Assembly (NCBI GenBank): GCA_003223255.1
Contig: QHYJ01000340.1
Span: 22,084-86,083, forward strand
Direction: 5' to 3'
From: Acidobacteriota bacterium
GTDB taxonomy: Bacteria; Acidobacteriota; Terriglobia; Acidiferrales; UBA7541
Length of the DNA stretch: 64,000 nucleotides
The notes beneath the pieces are model-generated. The model searched no databases, had not been told where the DNA came from, and saw only the letters and a list, made by a program, of their open reading frames with translations. A program made the translations under genes and the position numbers. Positions 9,788-18,995 of this stretch are shown here, in pieces (within the stretch, counting starts at the first letter, position 1; every line of letters starts with the position of its first letter).

Positions 9788-11629
9788 ATGAGTGGTCGAC
9801 AGTGGAAAGTTGTTGCGACAGTATTGACTTCTTGTTTTCTTGCGCACGCCGCAGAAGCGCAACAACGACGCGAGCGTGAGCCGAACAGCGCCTACGCCGA
9901 ACGCCGCGCCAAGCTGGCCTCTCAAGCAGACGTACCCATCATTCTCTGGGGCTTCACGGGGCGCGAAGAAATCTCCCAGGATTACGTCTTCGCACAAGAG
10001 GAAAATTTCTATTACCTCACGGGGCACAATGAGGAAGGCGCTGGGTTGATCCTGCTTCCAACGGCTCACAGCGATCGCGGTGCAGCGGGTCTGTCCCGTA
10101 ACGGGCCACGCGAAATCCTTTTTCTGCCGCCAAAGGATCCGGGCAAAGAAAAATGGAACGGTGTTCGCATGTCGCCCTCGGATCCCGGCATCGAGGCACG
10201 CACGGGATTCGCCAGCGTGAAACCCTTCCCCGAAATGCGGGCGACCGTGGAAAATCTTGCCAAGCTCTATCCGACTTTCTACACAATTCTTCCTTACGAC
10301 AAGGAACTCGGTGGCTATCCGCATGAAAAGGCAGTCGTGGATTGGCTCCAGCTCGCAGCATCGAAGACAACGTTGAAAGACTTTCGCACGCAGATCGCAA
10401 CGATGCGCCAAATCAAATCGCCCGGCGAAATTGCCTTCTTGAAACAGGCGATTGACTTGTCCCTAGACGCGCAGCTTGAAGCCATGAAAATGATGCGACC
10501 GGGGCTGTACGAATATCAGGTGGCCTCAAAAATGGTGGAAGTTCACGCCAGCGGCGGCTCGGAAAGAGAGGGCTATGCGCCCATTGTCGGCGCGGGGCCA
10601 AACTCCACGGCGCTGCACTATGACAAGTTGTCGCGCAAGATCGAGGACGGCGACATCGTGGTCATGGATGTCGGCGCACAGTACTCCGGCTACTCTGCCG
10701 ACATTACGCGCACCATTCCTGCCAATGGAAAGTTCACCGCGCGCCAGCGCGAAATTTATGAAATCGTTCTTGGCGCGCAAAACGCAGCGCTCGCGGCGGT
10801 CAGACCCGGCGCGCATTTCTCGTGCAAGGGCAAAAAAGACGGCCTGACGAATCTCGCGTACGACTACATCAATTCGCACGGGAAAGACCGCCAGGGCAGG
10901 CCACTGGGCCAATATTTCATTCACGGACTCGGCCACAATATCGGGCTCAACGTGCACGACCCTGGCGATTATTGCGCGCCGCTGCAACCGGGAATGGTGG
11001 TTACGGTCGAGCCTGGCATTTACATCCCCGAAGAAAATCTAGGCGTGCGCATCGAAGACGACGCGCTGATCACCGATTCCGGCTACAAGTTGCTAAGCGA
11101 GCGCCTGCCGCGCAATCCCGATGAAATTGAAAGAATCATGGCGGAGGCGACAAAGAATGCAGCTCACTATGGAGGGAGTCCAGCGGTCAAAGATTCCGAT
11201 TCCTCCGACAGCGATCGCACAAGCCAAGAAATCAAAAGCCTCATTGCAAAATACGCGAAATCCGTTAGCGAGGCGGACACGAACCTAGCTTCCCAGATTT
11301 GGTGGAATTCTCCCGAGGCTTCATTCATTCACCCTTTGGGCCATGAACACGGCTTCCAACAGATCAAAGAAAATGTGTACCAGAAACTGATGGGCGGGAT
11401 GTTCTCCGAGCGTAACCTGAGCTTCCACGATGTAGCCGTCCAGGTGCTCGGTGACGCCGCAGTGGCCGAATTTTATTGGGATTTCACAGCCAAGTTGCGC
11501 AAGGATGGTTCTCCGGTCACGACGCACGGCCGGGAAACGCAGGTGTATCGCAGGATGCCGGACGGCTGGCGACTGATTCATGTGCACTATTCCGCAATGC
11601 CTGTGACGGAGGCCCGCCAGGGCTTCTAA
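9788..11629 (+). CDS. M24 (Xaa-Pro aminopeptidase-like) metallopeptidase fused to C-terminal SnoaL/DUF4440-like domain
   Basis: M24 motifs VMDVGAQYSGYSADITRTIP, HGLGHNIGLNVHD, VTVEPGIYIPEENLGVRIEDD; C-terminal ~140 aa NTF2-like (DSDRTSQEIKSLIAKYAKSVSEAD...GDAAVAEFYWDFTAKLRKDGSPVTTHGRETQVYRRMPDGWRLIHVHYS). Confidence 0.88.
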   Translation: MSGRQWKVVATVLTSCFLAHAAEAQQRREREPNSAYAERRAKLASQADVPIILWGFTGREEISQDYVFAQEENFYYLTGHNEEGAGLILLPTAHSDRGAAGLSRNGPREILFLPPKDPGKEKWNGVRMSPSDPGIEARTGFASVKPFPEMRATVENLAKLYPTFYTILPYDKELGGYPHEKAVVDWLQLAASKTTLKDFRTQIATMRQIKSPGEIAFLKQAIDLSLDAQLEAMKMMRPGLYEYQVASKMVEVHASGGSEREGYAPIVGAGPNSTALHYDKLSRKIEDGDIVVMDVGAQYSGYSADITRTIPANGKFTARQREIYEIVLGAQNAALAAVRPGAHFSCKGKKDGLTNLAYDYINSHGKDRQGRPLGQYFIHGLGHNIGLNVHDPGDYCAPLQPGMVVTVEPGIYIPEENLGVRIEDDALITDSGYKLLSERLPRNPDEIERIMAEATKNAAHYGGSPAVKDSDSSDSDRTSQEIKSLIAKYAKSVSEADTNLASQIWWNSPEASFIHPLGHEHGFQQIKENVYQKLMGGMFSERNLSFHDVAVQVLGDAAVAEFYWDFTAKLRKDGSPVTTHGRETQVYRRMPDGWRLIHVHYSAMPVTEARQGF

Positions 11630-11686
11630 GCGAGTGGTAAGCAAGAGTGTAAGCAAAAGAATGACACAAATGAAGCAAGGGAATGA

Positions 11687-11716
11687 TTGACCGGGCGGAA
11701 TCTGCCCATTTATACT
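11687..11716 (+). promoter_or_regulatory. Sigma70-like promoter for efp
   Basis: TTGACC-N18-TATACT. Confidence 0.6.
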
Positions 11717-11827
11717 GTTTGTTCGCGCTAGCTCCCAGAACCGAACTAGCGTGCCTCGAGTCATTCCGGATGCGGCCACGTCCTGGCCCGCCTGAATTTC
11801 CGAAATCGAAACTTCTCAAGGGAGCAT

Positions 11828-12394
11828 ATGAGCAGCGTCAAGGCCACACAACTTCGCCCCGGCATGGTCATCCAGCACGAGGGCCAGCTTTTCACCGTGC
11901 ACAGCACGGAGCACCGCACGCCCGGCAACAAACGCGGTGCTATGCAAACGCGCATGAAGAACCTCAAAACCGGAGCAATCATCGATTACAAGTTCCGCGC
12001 CGAGGAGTTTGTGGAGCGCGCCATTCTCGACGAAGTGGAATTCGAATACCTCTACAACGAAGGCGACGACTTCCATTTCATGAATACGCAAACGTACGAG
12101 CAGATGCACCTCACGCGGGAGCAACTCGGCGAAGCCGTTTACTACCTGATTCCCAATACTGTGGTCAGCGTCGAATTCTTTGAGAACAAGCCCATCGGCG
12201 TGGCCTTGCCGGACACCATGGACTTAAAGGTCACGCAAACCGAGCCAACGCTGCAGAAGGCCACCGCGAGCGCGGTGATGAAGCCCGCAACGCTGGAAAC
12301 CGGTTTGGTTGTGCAGGTTCCGCCGTTCGTAAATGAAGGCGACAGGATCAAAGTGGATACTTCCGAAGCGCGTTACGTGCAGCGCGTAGAATAG
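11828..12394 (+). CDS. efp: Elongation factor P
   Basis: MSSVKATQLRPGMVIQHEGQLFTVHSTEHRTPGNKRGAMQTRMKNLKTG, 188 aa full length. Confidence 0.97.
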   Translation: MSSVKATQLRPGMVIQHEGQLFTVHSTEHRTPGNKRGAMQTRMKNLKTGAIIDYKFRAEEFVERAILDEVEFEYLYNEGDDFHFMNTQTYEQMHLTREQLGEAVYYLIPNTVVSVEFFENKPIGVALPDTMDLKVTQTEPTLQKATASAVMKPATLETGLVVQVPPFVNEGDRIKVDTSEARYVQRVE

Positions 12395-12544
12395 TTCTCA
12401 GTCATCGGTTGTTAGTACTCAATAAGAAGAGTATCGCAAGGCTTTACTGGGCTTTACTGGACACTGGGCATTCACAACTGAAAACTTTCTCAGGTTTCCG
12501 CCTCCGCAGCTAATTTCAGCACAAGCGGGAATTAGAAGAGGCTG

Positions 12545-12579
12545 AAAGGCGCCCCGATCTCACCGGGACGCCTTTTTTC
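12545..12579 (+). terminator. Rho-independent terminator downstream of efp
   Basis: aggcgccccg-atctca-ccgggacgccttttttc: stem followed by T6. Confidence 0.75.
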
Positions 12580-12640
12580 TTGGCCCCTGCCCAAGAGTTT
12601 CTGTTTTTGTCACGAAACGGAATTCATCATTCTTGAGACC

Positions 12641-14014
12641 TTAGTCTCTTCCAGCGGAGCCGGCTGCCGATTTCTCGCCGGCGGGATGAGGACCGAAGAC
12701 GCGGTCAAAGATGGCGTCCACATAACGAAGCTGGCGCTTAAGATCGAAAGTGTGGGCGAGCGCATTCGAATCGAGGTATTTCGTGATCCGTTTGTCCGCC
12801 GCAACACGTTCGCGGAAGCTGGTGTCCGATTCCCAGGCGGCCATGGCATTCTCCTGCACCGCCTTGTACGCATCGTCGCGCGGCATGCCACTTTCCACGA
12901 GATCCTGGAGCAACTGTCCGGAAAAAACGAGGCCGCGCGTGGACTCGAGATTGCGCAACATGCGCTCGGCAAATACGCGCATCTGGCCCACGATGGTAAT
13001 CATCTTCGACAGCATGTAGTCCACGAGAATCGTGGAATCGGGAAGAATCACGCGCTCGACGGAACTGTGCGAAATGTCGCGCTCGTGCCACAAGGCCACG
13101 TTCTCGAACGCCGCGAGCATGTTCGAACGAACTAGCCGTGCGAGGCCGCAGATTTGCTCGCAACTCACGGGATTGCGCTTGTGCGGCATGGCCGAGCTGC
13201 CACGCTGCCCTTCGCTGAAGGGCTCTTCCGCTTCGCGAACTTCCGTGCGCTGCAGATGCCGGATTTCCAGCGCGATGCGTTCGAGCATCGCGCCAATATG
13301 GGCGAGCGCGCCGAGATACTGTGCATGGCGGTCACGTTGAATCACCTGCGACGCCACAGGAGCAACGCTAAGCCCGAGTCGCTTGCAGATGCGCTCTTCG
13401 ATTTCCGTCCCGAGATGCGAGGCAGTGCCCACAGCGCCAGAAATTTTTCCCACGGCCATTTGAGCGGCGGCATCGCGGAAACGTTCGATGTTGCGCTGGT
13501 TCTCGGAGAACCAGTTGGCGATTTTCAGGCCAAAGGTGATGGGCTCGGCGTGAATACCATGCGTTCGGCCGATTTGCGGCGTGTGCCGAAATTCATGAGC
13601 ACGAAGGTCGAGAATTTCTCCAAACATCACCAGGTCGCGCTCGATTAATTTGGACGCGTCGCGAACCTGCAACGCTTGCGCGGTGTCCACTACGTCGTTG
13701 GACGTCATGCCATAGTGCAGCCAGCGCGCGGCTGCGGGATCGCCAATCGATTCGCCGACAGCCATGGTAAACGCGATGACGTCGTGCTTCACGCGCGCTT
13801 CAAGTTCGTGGATGCGCGCAACGTCCACTTGGGCGCGCGCGCGGATCGCCGCCGCTGCGTCTTTCGGCACTTGGCCTGTCTCCGCGAGAGTTTCCGCCGC
13901 CGCGACTTCCACTTCAAGCCACTTAGCGAAACGGTTGGCATCGCTCCAGACGTGGCCCATCTCCGGGCGCGTATAGCGTGGAATCAATTCTTTCTCCTGA
14001 AAACGCATTAACAA
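12641..14014 (-). CDS. purB: Adenylosuccinate lyase
   Basis: RYTRPEMGHVWSDANRFAKWLEVE, GRTHGIHAEPITFGLK, GSSAMPHKRNPVSCEQICGLARL. Confidence 0.97.
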   Translation of the reverse strand: MLMRFQEKELIPRYTRPEMGHVWSDANRFAKWLEVEVAAAETLAETGQVPKDAAAAIRARAQVDVARIHELEARVKHDVIAFTMAVGESIGDPAAARWLHYGMTSNDVVDTAQALQVRDASKLIERDLVMFGEILDLRAHEFRHTPQIGRTHGIHAEPITFGLKIANWFSENQRNIERFRDAAAQMAVGKISGAVGTASHLGTEIEERICKRLGLSVAPVASQVIQRDRHAQYLGALAHIGAMLERIALEIRHLQRTEVREAEEPFSEGQRGSSAMPHKRNPVSCEQICGLARLVRSNMLAAFENVALWHERDISHSSVERVILPDSTILVDYMLSKMITIVGQMRVFAERMLRNLESTRGLVFSGQLLQDLVESGMPRDDAYKAVQENAMAAWESDTSFRERVAADKRITKYLDSNALAHTFDLKRQLRYVDAIFDRVFGPHPAGEKSAAGSAGRD

Positions 14015-14192
14015 AAACTGACAGCTTCCCTAGAATCCTAATCTCATGATACCGCAGGTGAGGCCGCTGATTGGGTTTGGAGCCGGGAGCCCGAGTGGTC
14101 TCGATCGCCGTATCCCAAGCGCTGAGTTTCCGCTAACTTATTGGTCCTGGAGCCCTTAGCCTGACCTAACCGCAGGGACAGATTCCTGTCTA

Positions 14193-14846
14193 ATGATCCG
14201 AATGCCGCCGAGTGTCGACAACGACCAGACCGTCGCCGAGAGCGACGCTGTCGCCGTCGAGCGAACGCTGGCGGGCGATCGCGACGCTTTTCGCGTTCTC
14301 GTCGAGCGGCATAGCCACAATGTTTTCCGACTGGCTTATCGCATGACCGGGAACCGGCCCGATGCCGAAGAGGTGGTCCAGGAGGCTTTCTTGCGCGCGT
14401 ACCAAAAGCTTGGACAGTTTGCCGCCCGAGCGAATTTTGGAACCTGGGTTTACCGCATCGCGGCGAATTACGCGATTGACCGCATGCGCCAGCGCAAAAA
14501 GGAATAAGCGCGCAAAGTCGAGCCCGCGGTACACGAAGAAGGAACCGAAAACGACCCCGTGACGCTGGTGCACGATGCGGCGCCAACACCGGAACGTTTG
14601 GCGCATAACATCGAGTTGCGAAAACAGATGGAGATTGCGCTTGCCGCGCTCTCGCATTCGGAAAGGACGGCGTTCGTCATGCGGCATTGGGAAGGCTGCG
14701 CCATCGAGGAGATTGCCGAAGTGCTGAAATCGAGCTCTGGCGCGGCGAAGAATACTGTTTTTCGCGCGGTCCAGAAATTGCGTCTCGCTTTGCAGCCCTT
14801 CGTGGGAAGAGGGACGCAAGTCCGAGTGATGGGAACGGAATCATGA
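14193..14846 (+). pseudogene. ECF sigma factor split by an in-frame TAA between regions 2 and 4
   Basis: Region 2 in 14193..14507 (DRDAFRVLVERHSHNVFRLAYRMTGNRPDAEEVVQEAFLRAYQKL...FGTWVYRIAANYAIDRMRQRKKE*), region 4 in the same frame 14559..14846 (ALAALSHSERTAFVMRHWEGCAIEEIAEVL). Confidence 0.85.
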
Positions 14847-15634
14847 AACACATGACCGAGGAAGAGTTGATTGCCTACCGAGAAGGAGTGGCCGCCCAGC
14901 GGGCCGTAATTGTGCGGCACCTGGCGACTTGCCAGGAATGCCGCGCAGAACTGGAGCGCATTGAAGCCGTGCTTGCCGCACTCGATACTCTGCCGGTGCC
15001 CAATCCCGGTGACGACTATGGGCGGCACGTGTGGCAACAAATTGCGCCGCGTTTGCCGGAGAGACCTGCACGGTGGTGGCAGGCGTGGTTCGAACCGAAA
15101 CGCCTGGGAGCTTTAGCCTCCGTGGCGGCATTGCTGGTGATTGCGTTCCTGACCGGGCGAATCACAAAGCAGGGCCCCACAGGCAATGATGTCGCCAACA
15201 AGGACCAAACTCGCGAGCGCATACTGGTGGTTGCCGTAGGTGAGCACCTGGGCCGCTCCGAGATGATGCTCGTCGAGCTTTCGAACGCCGAGCCCACCGA
15301 TCCCACACAGAAGCGCGTGAATATCTCGGCCGAGCAGCGCCGCGCGGAAGACCTGCTCGATGAAAATCGCCTGTATCGCCAAACCGCCTTGCAGGAAGGC
15401 GACACCGCACTTGCCAGCGTGCTGGATGAGCTGGAGCGCGTGCTGTTAGATGTGGCGCACAGTCCGGAAGAAGTCACACCGGCGCAACTGGAAAAGATTC
15501 GCCAGAAGATCGAGGCACAAGGAATTTTGTTCAAAGTTCGGGTGGTCGGCAGGGAGCTCCAGGAACGGCAAAAGGCTACAACGCCCGGTCCAGCTCAACA
15601 AAGCCCTACAAAGAGTGAAAGGAACAAAGCATGA
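14843..15634 (+). CDS. Zinc-finger (zf-HC2) anti-sigma factor
   Basis: MKHMTEEELIAYREGVAAQRAVIVRHLATCQECRAELERIE (HxxxCxxC) then a single TM LASVAALLVIAFLTGRI; ATGA overlap with the sigma gene. Confidence 0.88.
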   Translation: MKHMTEEELIAYREGVAAQRAVIVRHLATCQECRAELERIEAVLAALDTLPVPNPGDDYGRHVWQQIAPRLPERPARWWQAWFEPKRLGALASVAALLVIAFLTGRITKQGPTGNDVANKDQTRERILVVAVGEHLGRSEMMLVELSNAEPTDPTQKRVNISAEQRRAEDLLDENRLYRQTALQEGDTALASVLDELERVLLDVAHSPEEVTPAQLEKIRQKIEAQGILFKVRVVGRELQERQKATTPGPAQQSPTKSERNKA

Positions 15635-17004
15635 CCCAGCGAAAGGTAGTGTGGAGAACAAATTTGGTTTGGATCGCTGTCGCGGCGCTGTTGTTGTCTC
15701 CCGCGTGCACGCGAGCGGCGCGGATCGCGGCGATTCGACCTGCCGCCGGAAACATCCTCCAGGACTCGCAGCGTGCTCAGGAAAACGAACAAGAACGCCG
15801 CGAGCGCGAACAGGAGGCGCGCGAAAGAGAGCAGGAGAGGCGTGAACGGGAGCAGGAAGCCCGCGACCGCGAGCAAGAAAAGGCCGACCGGTTGCAAGAA
15901 CTCTACGACGATGGCCGCGAAGCACTCGATGAAGACCGCTACGATAAAGCGGAAGCGAAATTCGATCAGCTGGCGCAATTGAAAGGCCCGCAGACGGACG
16001 CAGCGCTCTACTGGAAGGCCTACGCGGCTAACAAACTAGGACAACGCGATTTGGCGTTGGCCACGCTGGCGGACATGAAGAAGCGGTTCTCTCAGAGTCG
16101 CTGGCTGAAGGACGCGAGCGTGCTGGAATTGGAAGTCAAACAATCCAGCGGACAACAGGTCAAGCCGGGAGACCAGAGCGACGAAGATCTGAAGATGCTG
16201 GCGATTCAGGGGCTCATGAATAGCGACGCGGAACGCGCTATGCCGCTGCTTGAAAAAGTGATTAACGGGTCTGGCTCGCCGAGGGAAAAGTCGCGCGCGT
16301 TGTTCGTTCTGGCGCAAAGCGGGTCGAGGGAGGGACGCGAGATCATCGGAAGAATTGCCAAGGGGCAAAGCAATCCGGAACTGCAGCGCGAGGCGATCAA
16401 GTACTTGGGACTTTTCGGTGGAGCACAGTCCCACCAAATCATGGCGGAAGTCTATGCCACAAATCCCGATGTTTCCGTGAGACGCGCCATTCTTCGTGCC
16501 TACATGCTGGGAGGCGACCGCGAACGCCTGTTTGCTGCCGCAAAGAGTGAGAAAGATGAATCCCTCCGCCGCGAAGCCATTCGCCAGCTTGGCCTGGTCC
16601 ATGGAGTTGGCGAGCTCGAGCAGTTGTATCAGGCAGAAACATCGACCGATCTTCGGCGGGAAATCCTGCAGGCGTTTTTTCTCGCTGGCGAATCGGGAAA
16701 ACTTGTGCAAGCGGCGCAGGGTGAAAAAGATCCCGAGTTGCGGCGAACTGCCATTCGGAACCTTGGGCTTATCCATTCTGATGAATCAGCTAAGGCCCTT
16801 CAGACCATTTACAGCCGGGAGACGGACCGCAGTCTGAAAGAAGAAGTGCTGAACGCTTATTTCCTTCAAGGAAACGCCGCCGCACTCGTGGCCATTGCGA
16901 AATCCGAGAAGGACCCGGAACTCAAGAAAACGGCAGTCGCCAAGCTTTCGCTCATGCACTCCAAGGAAGCAACTGATTACTTGATGGAACTCTTGCAGAA
17001 GTGA
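15631..17004 (+). CDS. Exported coiled-coil + HEAT repeat protein
   Basis: N-terminal signal-like segment, charged repeat ENEQERREREQEAREREQERREREQEARDREQEKADR, then HEAT-like repeats; ATGA overlap with anti-sigma. Confidence 0.85.
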   Translation: MTQRKVVWRTNLVWIAVAALLLSPACTRAARIAAIRPAAGNILQDSQRAQENEQERREREQEAREREQERREREQEARDREQEKADRLQELYDDGREALDEDRYDKAEAKFDQLAQLKGPQTDAALYWKAYAANKLGQRDLALATLADMKKRFSQSRWLKDASVLELEVKQSSGQQVKPGDQSDEDLKMLAIQGLMNSDAERAMPLLEKVINGSGSPREKSRALFVLAQSGSREGREIIGRIAKGQSNPELQREAIKYLGLFGGAQSHQIMAEVYATNPDVSVRRAILRAYMLGGDRERLFAAAKSEKDESLRREAIRQLGLVHGVGELEQLYQAETSTDLRREILQAFFLAGESGKLVQAAQGEKDPELRRTAIRNLGLIHSDESAKALQTIYSRETDRSLKEEVLNAYFLQGNAAALVAIAKSEKDPELKKTAVAKLSLMHSKEATDYLMELLQK

Positions 17005-18203
17005 GGTGGCAAATGCACGCGATCCATATCCTATCACTTGCGCGAAAAATTCTCGGCTTGGCAATGATTCTTACGGGCATCTTCGGCACTGTGGCACAGC
17101 TCGCAAAGGGCCACACACTTCGCAAGGACTTTGGCGAAGGTGCGGCGTATGCCGTAGCCTCGCAAGCCGGGGCCGACATGCCGCGCGTGGAGAATGCCAA
17201 GGCCGAAACGCGCCCCGTCGCGGGCACTCTGGAGGCCACCTTCCGCGGCATCCTCGCGCAGGCTGAAAACCCGGAATGGGTTGGCTATAGCGTCGACCAG
17301 GTCGCTGGCGAACGCGGCTTGTGTTGCGGCAACTACAATAACAACGGAATTTGCGGCACCTGCCGCCTGGAAAACGATCACAATTGGATTAGCGGCACTA
17401 CAATAAGCGAGGGTCAGGCTACGGGCACCGTCAAACTTGAGGCCCCAAGACAACTTGTCATCCTTTATCGCCTCGAAGCGAAAAAGGTAATGCGCATCCG
17501 TGTGGCTTCGGAGAATTGCGCACTCGACTTCGGCGGCTTGCCGTTCCTTTGGCTAACAGGCGTCGAGCCAAGCCAAAGCATCGCAGTGCTGGAATCCTAC
17601 GTGCATGCAGCGCCGTTCGAAACCCACGGCGACCACGGCCTCGGCCAAGGCGCTCTGACCGCGATTGCCTTGCACGCGGACTCTTCCGCAGATCGCATGC
17701 TTCAAACCTTCGTCGCCTCGGATCAGCCGGAAGAGTTGCGCCGGCAGACGGCATTCTGGCTGGGAGAGGCACGCGGTAAAGCTGGGCTCGATGCCCTCCG
17801 CCAGATGGCCAAGAGTGATCCGAACTCCGACGTCCGCGCGCACGTGACTTTTGCGTTGTCCGTCAGCCACGAATCCGGCGCCATCGAGGAGATGATTCGC
17901 ATGGCCCATGATGACTCCAGTTCCCACGTGCGTGGGCAGGCGCTTTTCTGGCTGGCGCAAAAGGCCGGAAAGAAAGCCGTGGGCACGATCACCGGAGCGA
18001 TCGAAAACGATCCCGACACAGATGTAAAGAAGAAAGCTGTCTTTGCGCTGAGCCAACTGCCGAAAGACGAAGGTGTGCCGAAACTGATTGAAGTGGCGCA
18101 GACGAACCGCAACCCCGAAGTCCGCAAGCAGGCCATGTTCTGGCTCGGCCAATCCAACGACCCGCGCGCCCTCGAATTCTTCGAAAAAGTTCTCACCAAG
18201 TGA
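17001..18203 (+). CDS. HEAT repeat protein with Cys-rich segment
   Basis: RGLCCGNYNNNGICGTCRLENDHNW followed by HEAT repeats (SDPNSDVRAHVTFALSVSHESGAIEEMIRMAHDDSSSHVRGQALFWLAQ); GTGA overlap, ATG 17013 alternative. Confidence 0.85.
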   Translation: MRWQMHAIHILSLARKILGLAMILTGIFGTVAQLAKGHTLRKDFGEGAAYAVASQAGADMPRVENAKAETRPVAGTLEATFRGILAQAENPEWVGYSVDQVAGERGLCCGNYNNNGICGTCRLENDHNWISGTTISEGQATGTVKLEAPRQLVILYRLEAKKVMRIRVASENCALDFGGLPFLWLTGVEPSQSIAVLESYVHAAPFETHGDHGLGQGALTAIALHADSSADRMLQTFVASDQPEELRRQTAFWLGEARGKAGLDALRQMAKSDPNSDVRAHVTFALSVSHESGAIEEMIRMAHDDSSSHVRGQALFWLAQKAGKKAVGTITGAIENDPDTDVKKKAVFALSQLPKDEGVPKLIEVAQTNRNPEVRKQAMFWLGQSNDPRALEFFEKVLTK

Positions 18204-18289
18204 GAGATAGCAGGCGAATCCGCGGCGATTTGCAAACGGCACGCAAATTTGAACCGTGCTCCGGAGTATGAGAACATCAGGAAAAGAGT

Positions 18290-18502
18290 ATGACTCCGGA
18301 GCAGCGAAAACTCGCCTACGAACTGATCACCAATCCACCGCCGGGAAGCGCCATTGCCGCGGCTAAAGAGTGGGGGGTTGACCTGACTTTGCTTTATGCG
18401 AACTTGCTGCGAACGCCGACCGAGCGCGCTCAGTCTTTCGCCGCCATGGCTAGGTCCTTCGATATTCTTCGCGCCGGGGAGAAAAAGACAGCGCTCGGTT
18501 GA
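18290..18502 (+). CDS. Small protein, putative partner of downstream nucleotidyltransferase
   Basis: 70 aa; TGATG overlap with the next gene. Confidence 0.6.
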   Translation: MTPEQRKLAYELITNPPPGSAIAAAKEWGVDLTLLYANLLRTPTERAQSFAAMARSFDILRAGEKKTALG

Positions 18503-18993
18503 TGAAGGAACTTCCAGAAATCCTCAAAACCCTGTACGACGCCCAGATCGATTTTGTTGTCATCGGCGGGGCCGCAATGTATCTGCAAGGGTCGGCGTAT
18601 GTCACCCAGGATGTAGATTTTTGTTACGCACGAACGCCACAAAACATCAAGCGGCTCACTACTGCTCTAAAGCCTCATCATCCCGTATTGCGCGGCGCGC
18701 CTGCGGGTTTGCCGTTCACTTTTGATGCGAGGACTGTCGCACAGGGCATGAACTTTACACTCACAAGCGATCTTGGTGACTTAGACTTTCTCGGAGAGGT
18801 TGCCGGATTGGGCGGGTACGACGATGTTAAAGCAGCTGCAGACATACTAGTCATCGATGGGATGCAGATACGTGTGCTCTCGCTCATTGGCCTAATTAAA
18901 TCAAAAAAAGCCGCAGGCCGGCCGAAAGATTTATACGTGCTTCCGGAACTTGAAGCTCTTGAACTGGTGAAGCGAAAAACGGGAGCGAAGTAG
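18502..18993 (+). CDS. AbiEii-like / nucleotidyltransferase-fold protein
   Basis: VIGGAAMYLQGSAYVTQDVDFCY (GG-x9-DVD) and GLIKSKKAAGRPKDLYVLPELEAL. Confidence 0.75.
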   Translation: MKELPEILKTLYDAQIDFVVIGGAAMYLQGSAYVTQDVDFCYARTPQNIKRLTTALKPHHPVLRGAPAGLPFTFDARTVAQGMNFTLTSDLGDLDFLGEVAGLGGYDDVKAAADILVIDGMQIRVLSLIGLIKSKKAAGRPKDLYVLPELEALELVKRKTGAK

Positions 18994-18995
18994 AA

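Noticed and set aside
9422-10411. 329-aa minus-strand ORF
   Set aside because: Overlaps the well-supported hydrolase and M24 genes antisense.
12440-12460. Tandem 10-bp repeat GCTTTACTGG x2 after efp
   Set aside because: Only two copies in a short intergenic stretch; likely trivial, no link to function.
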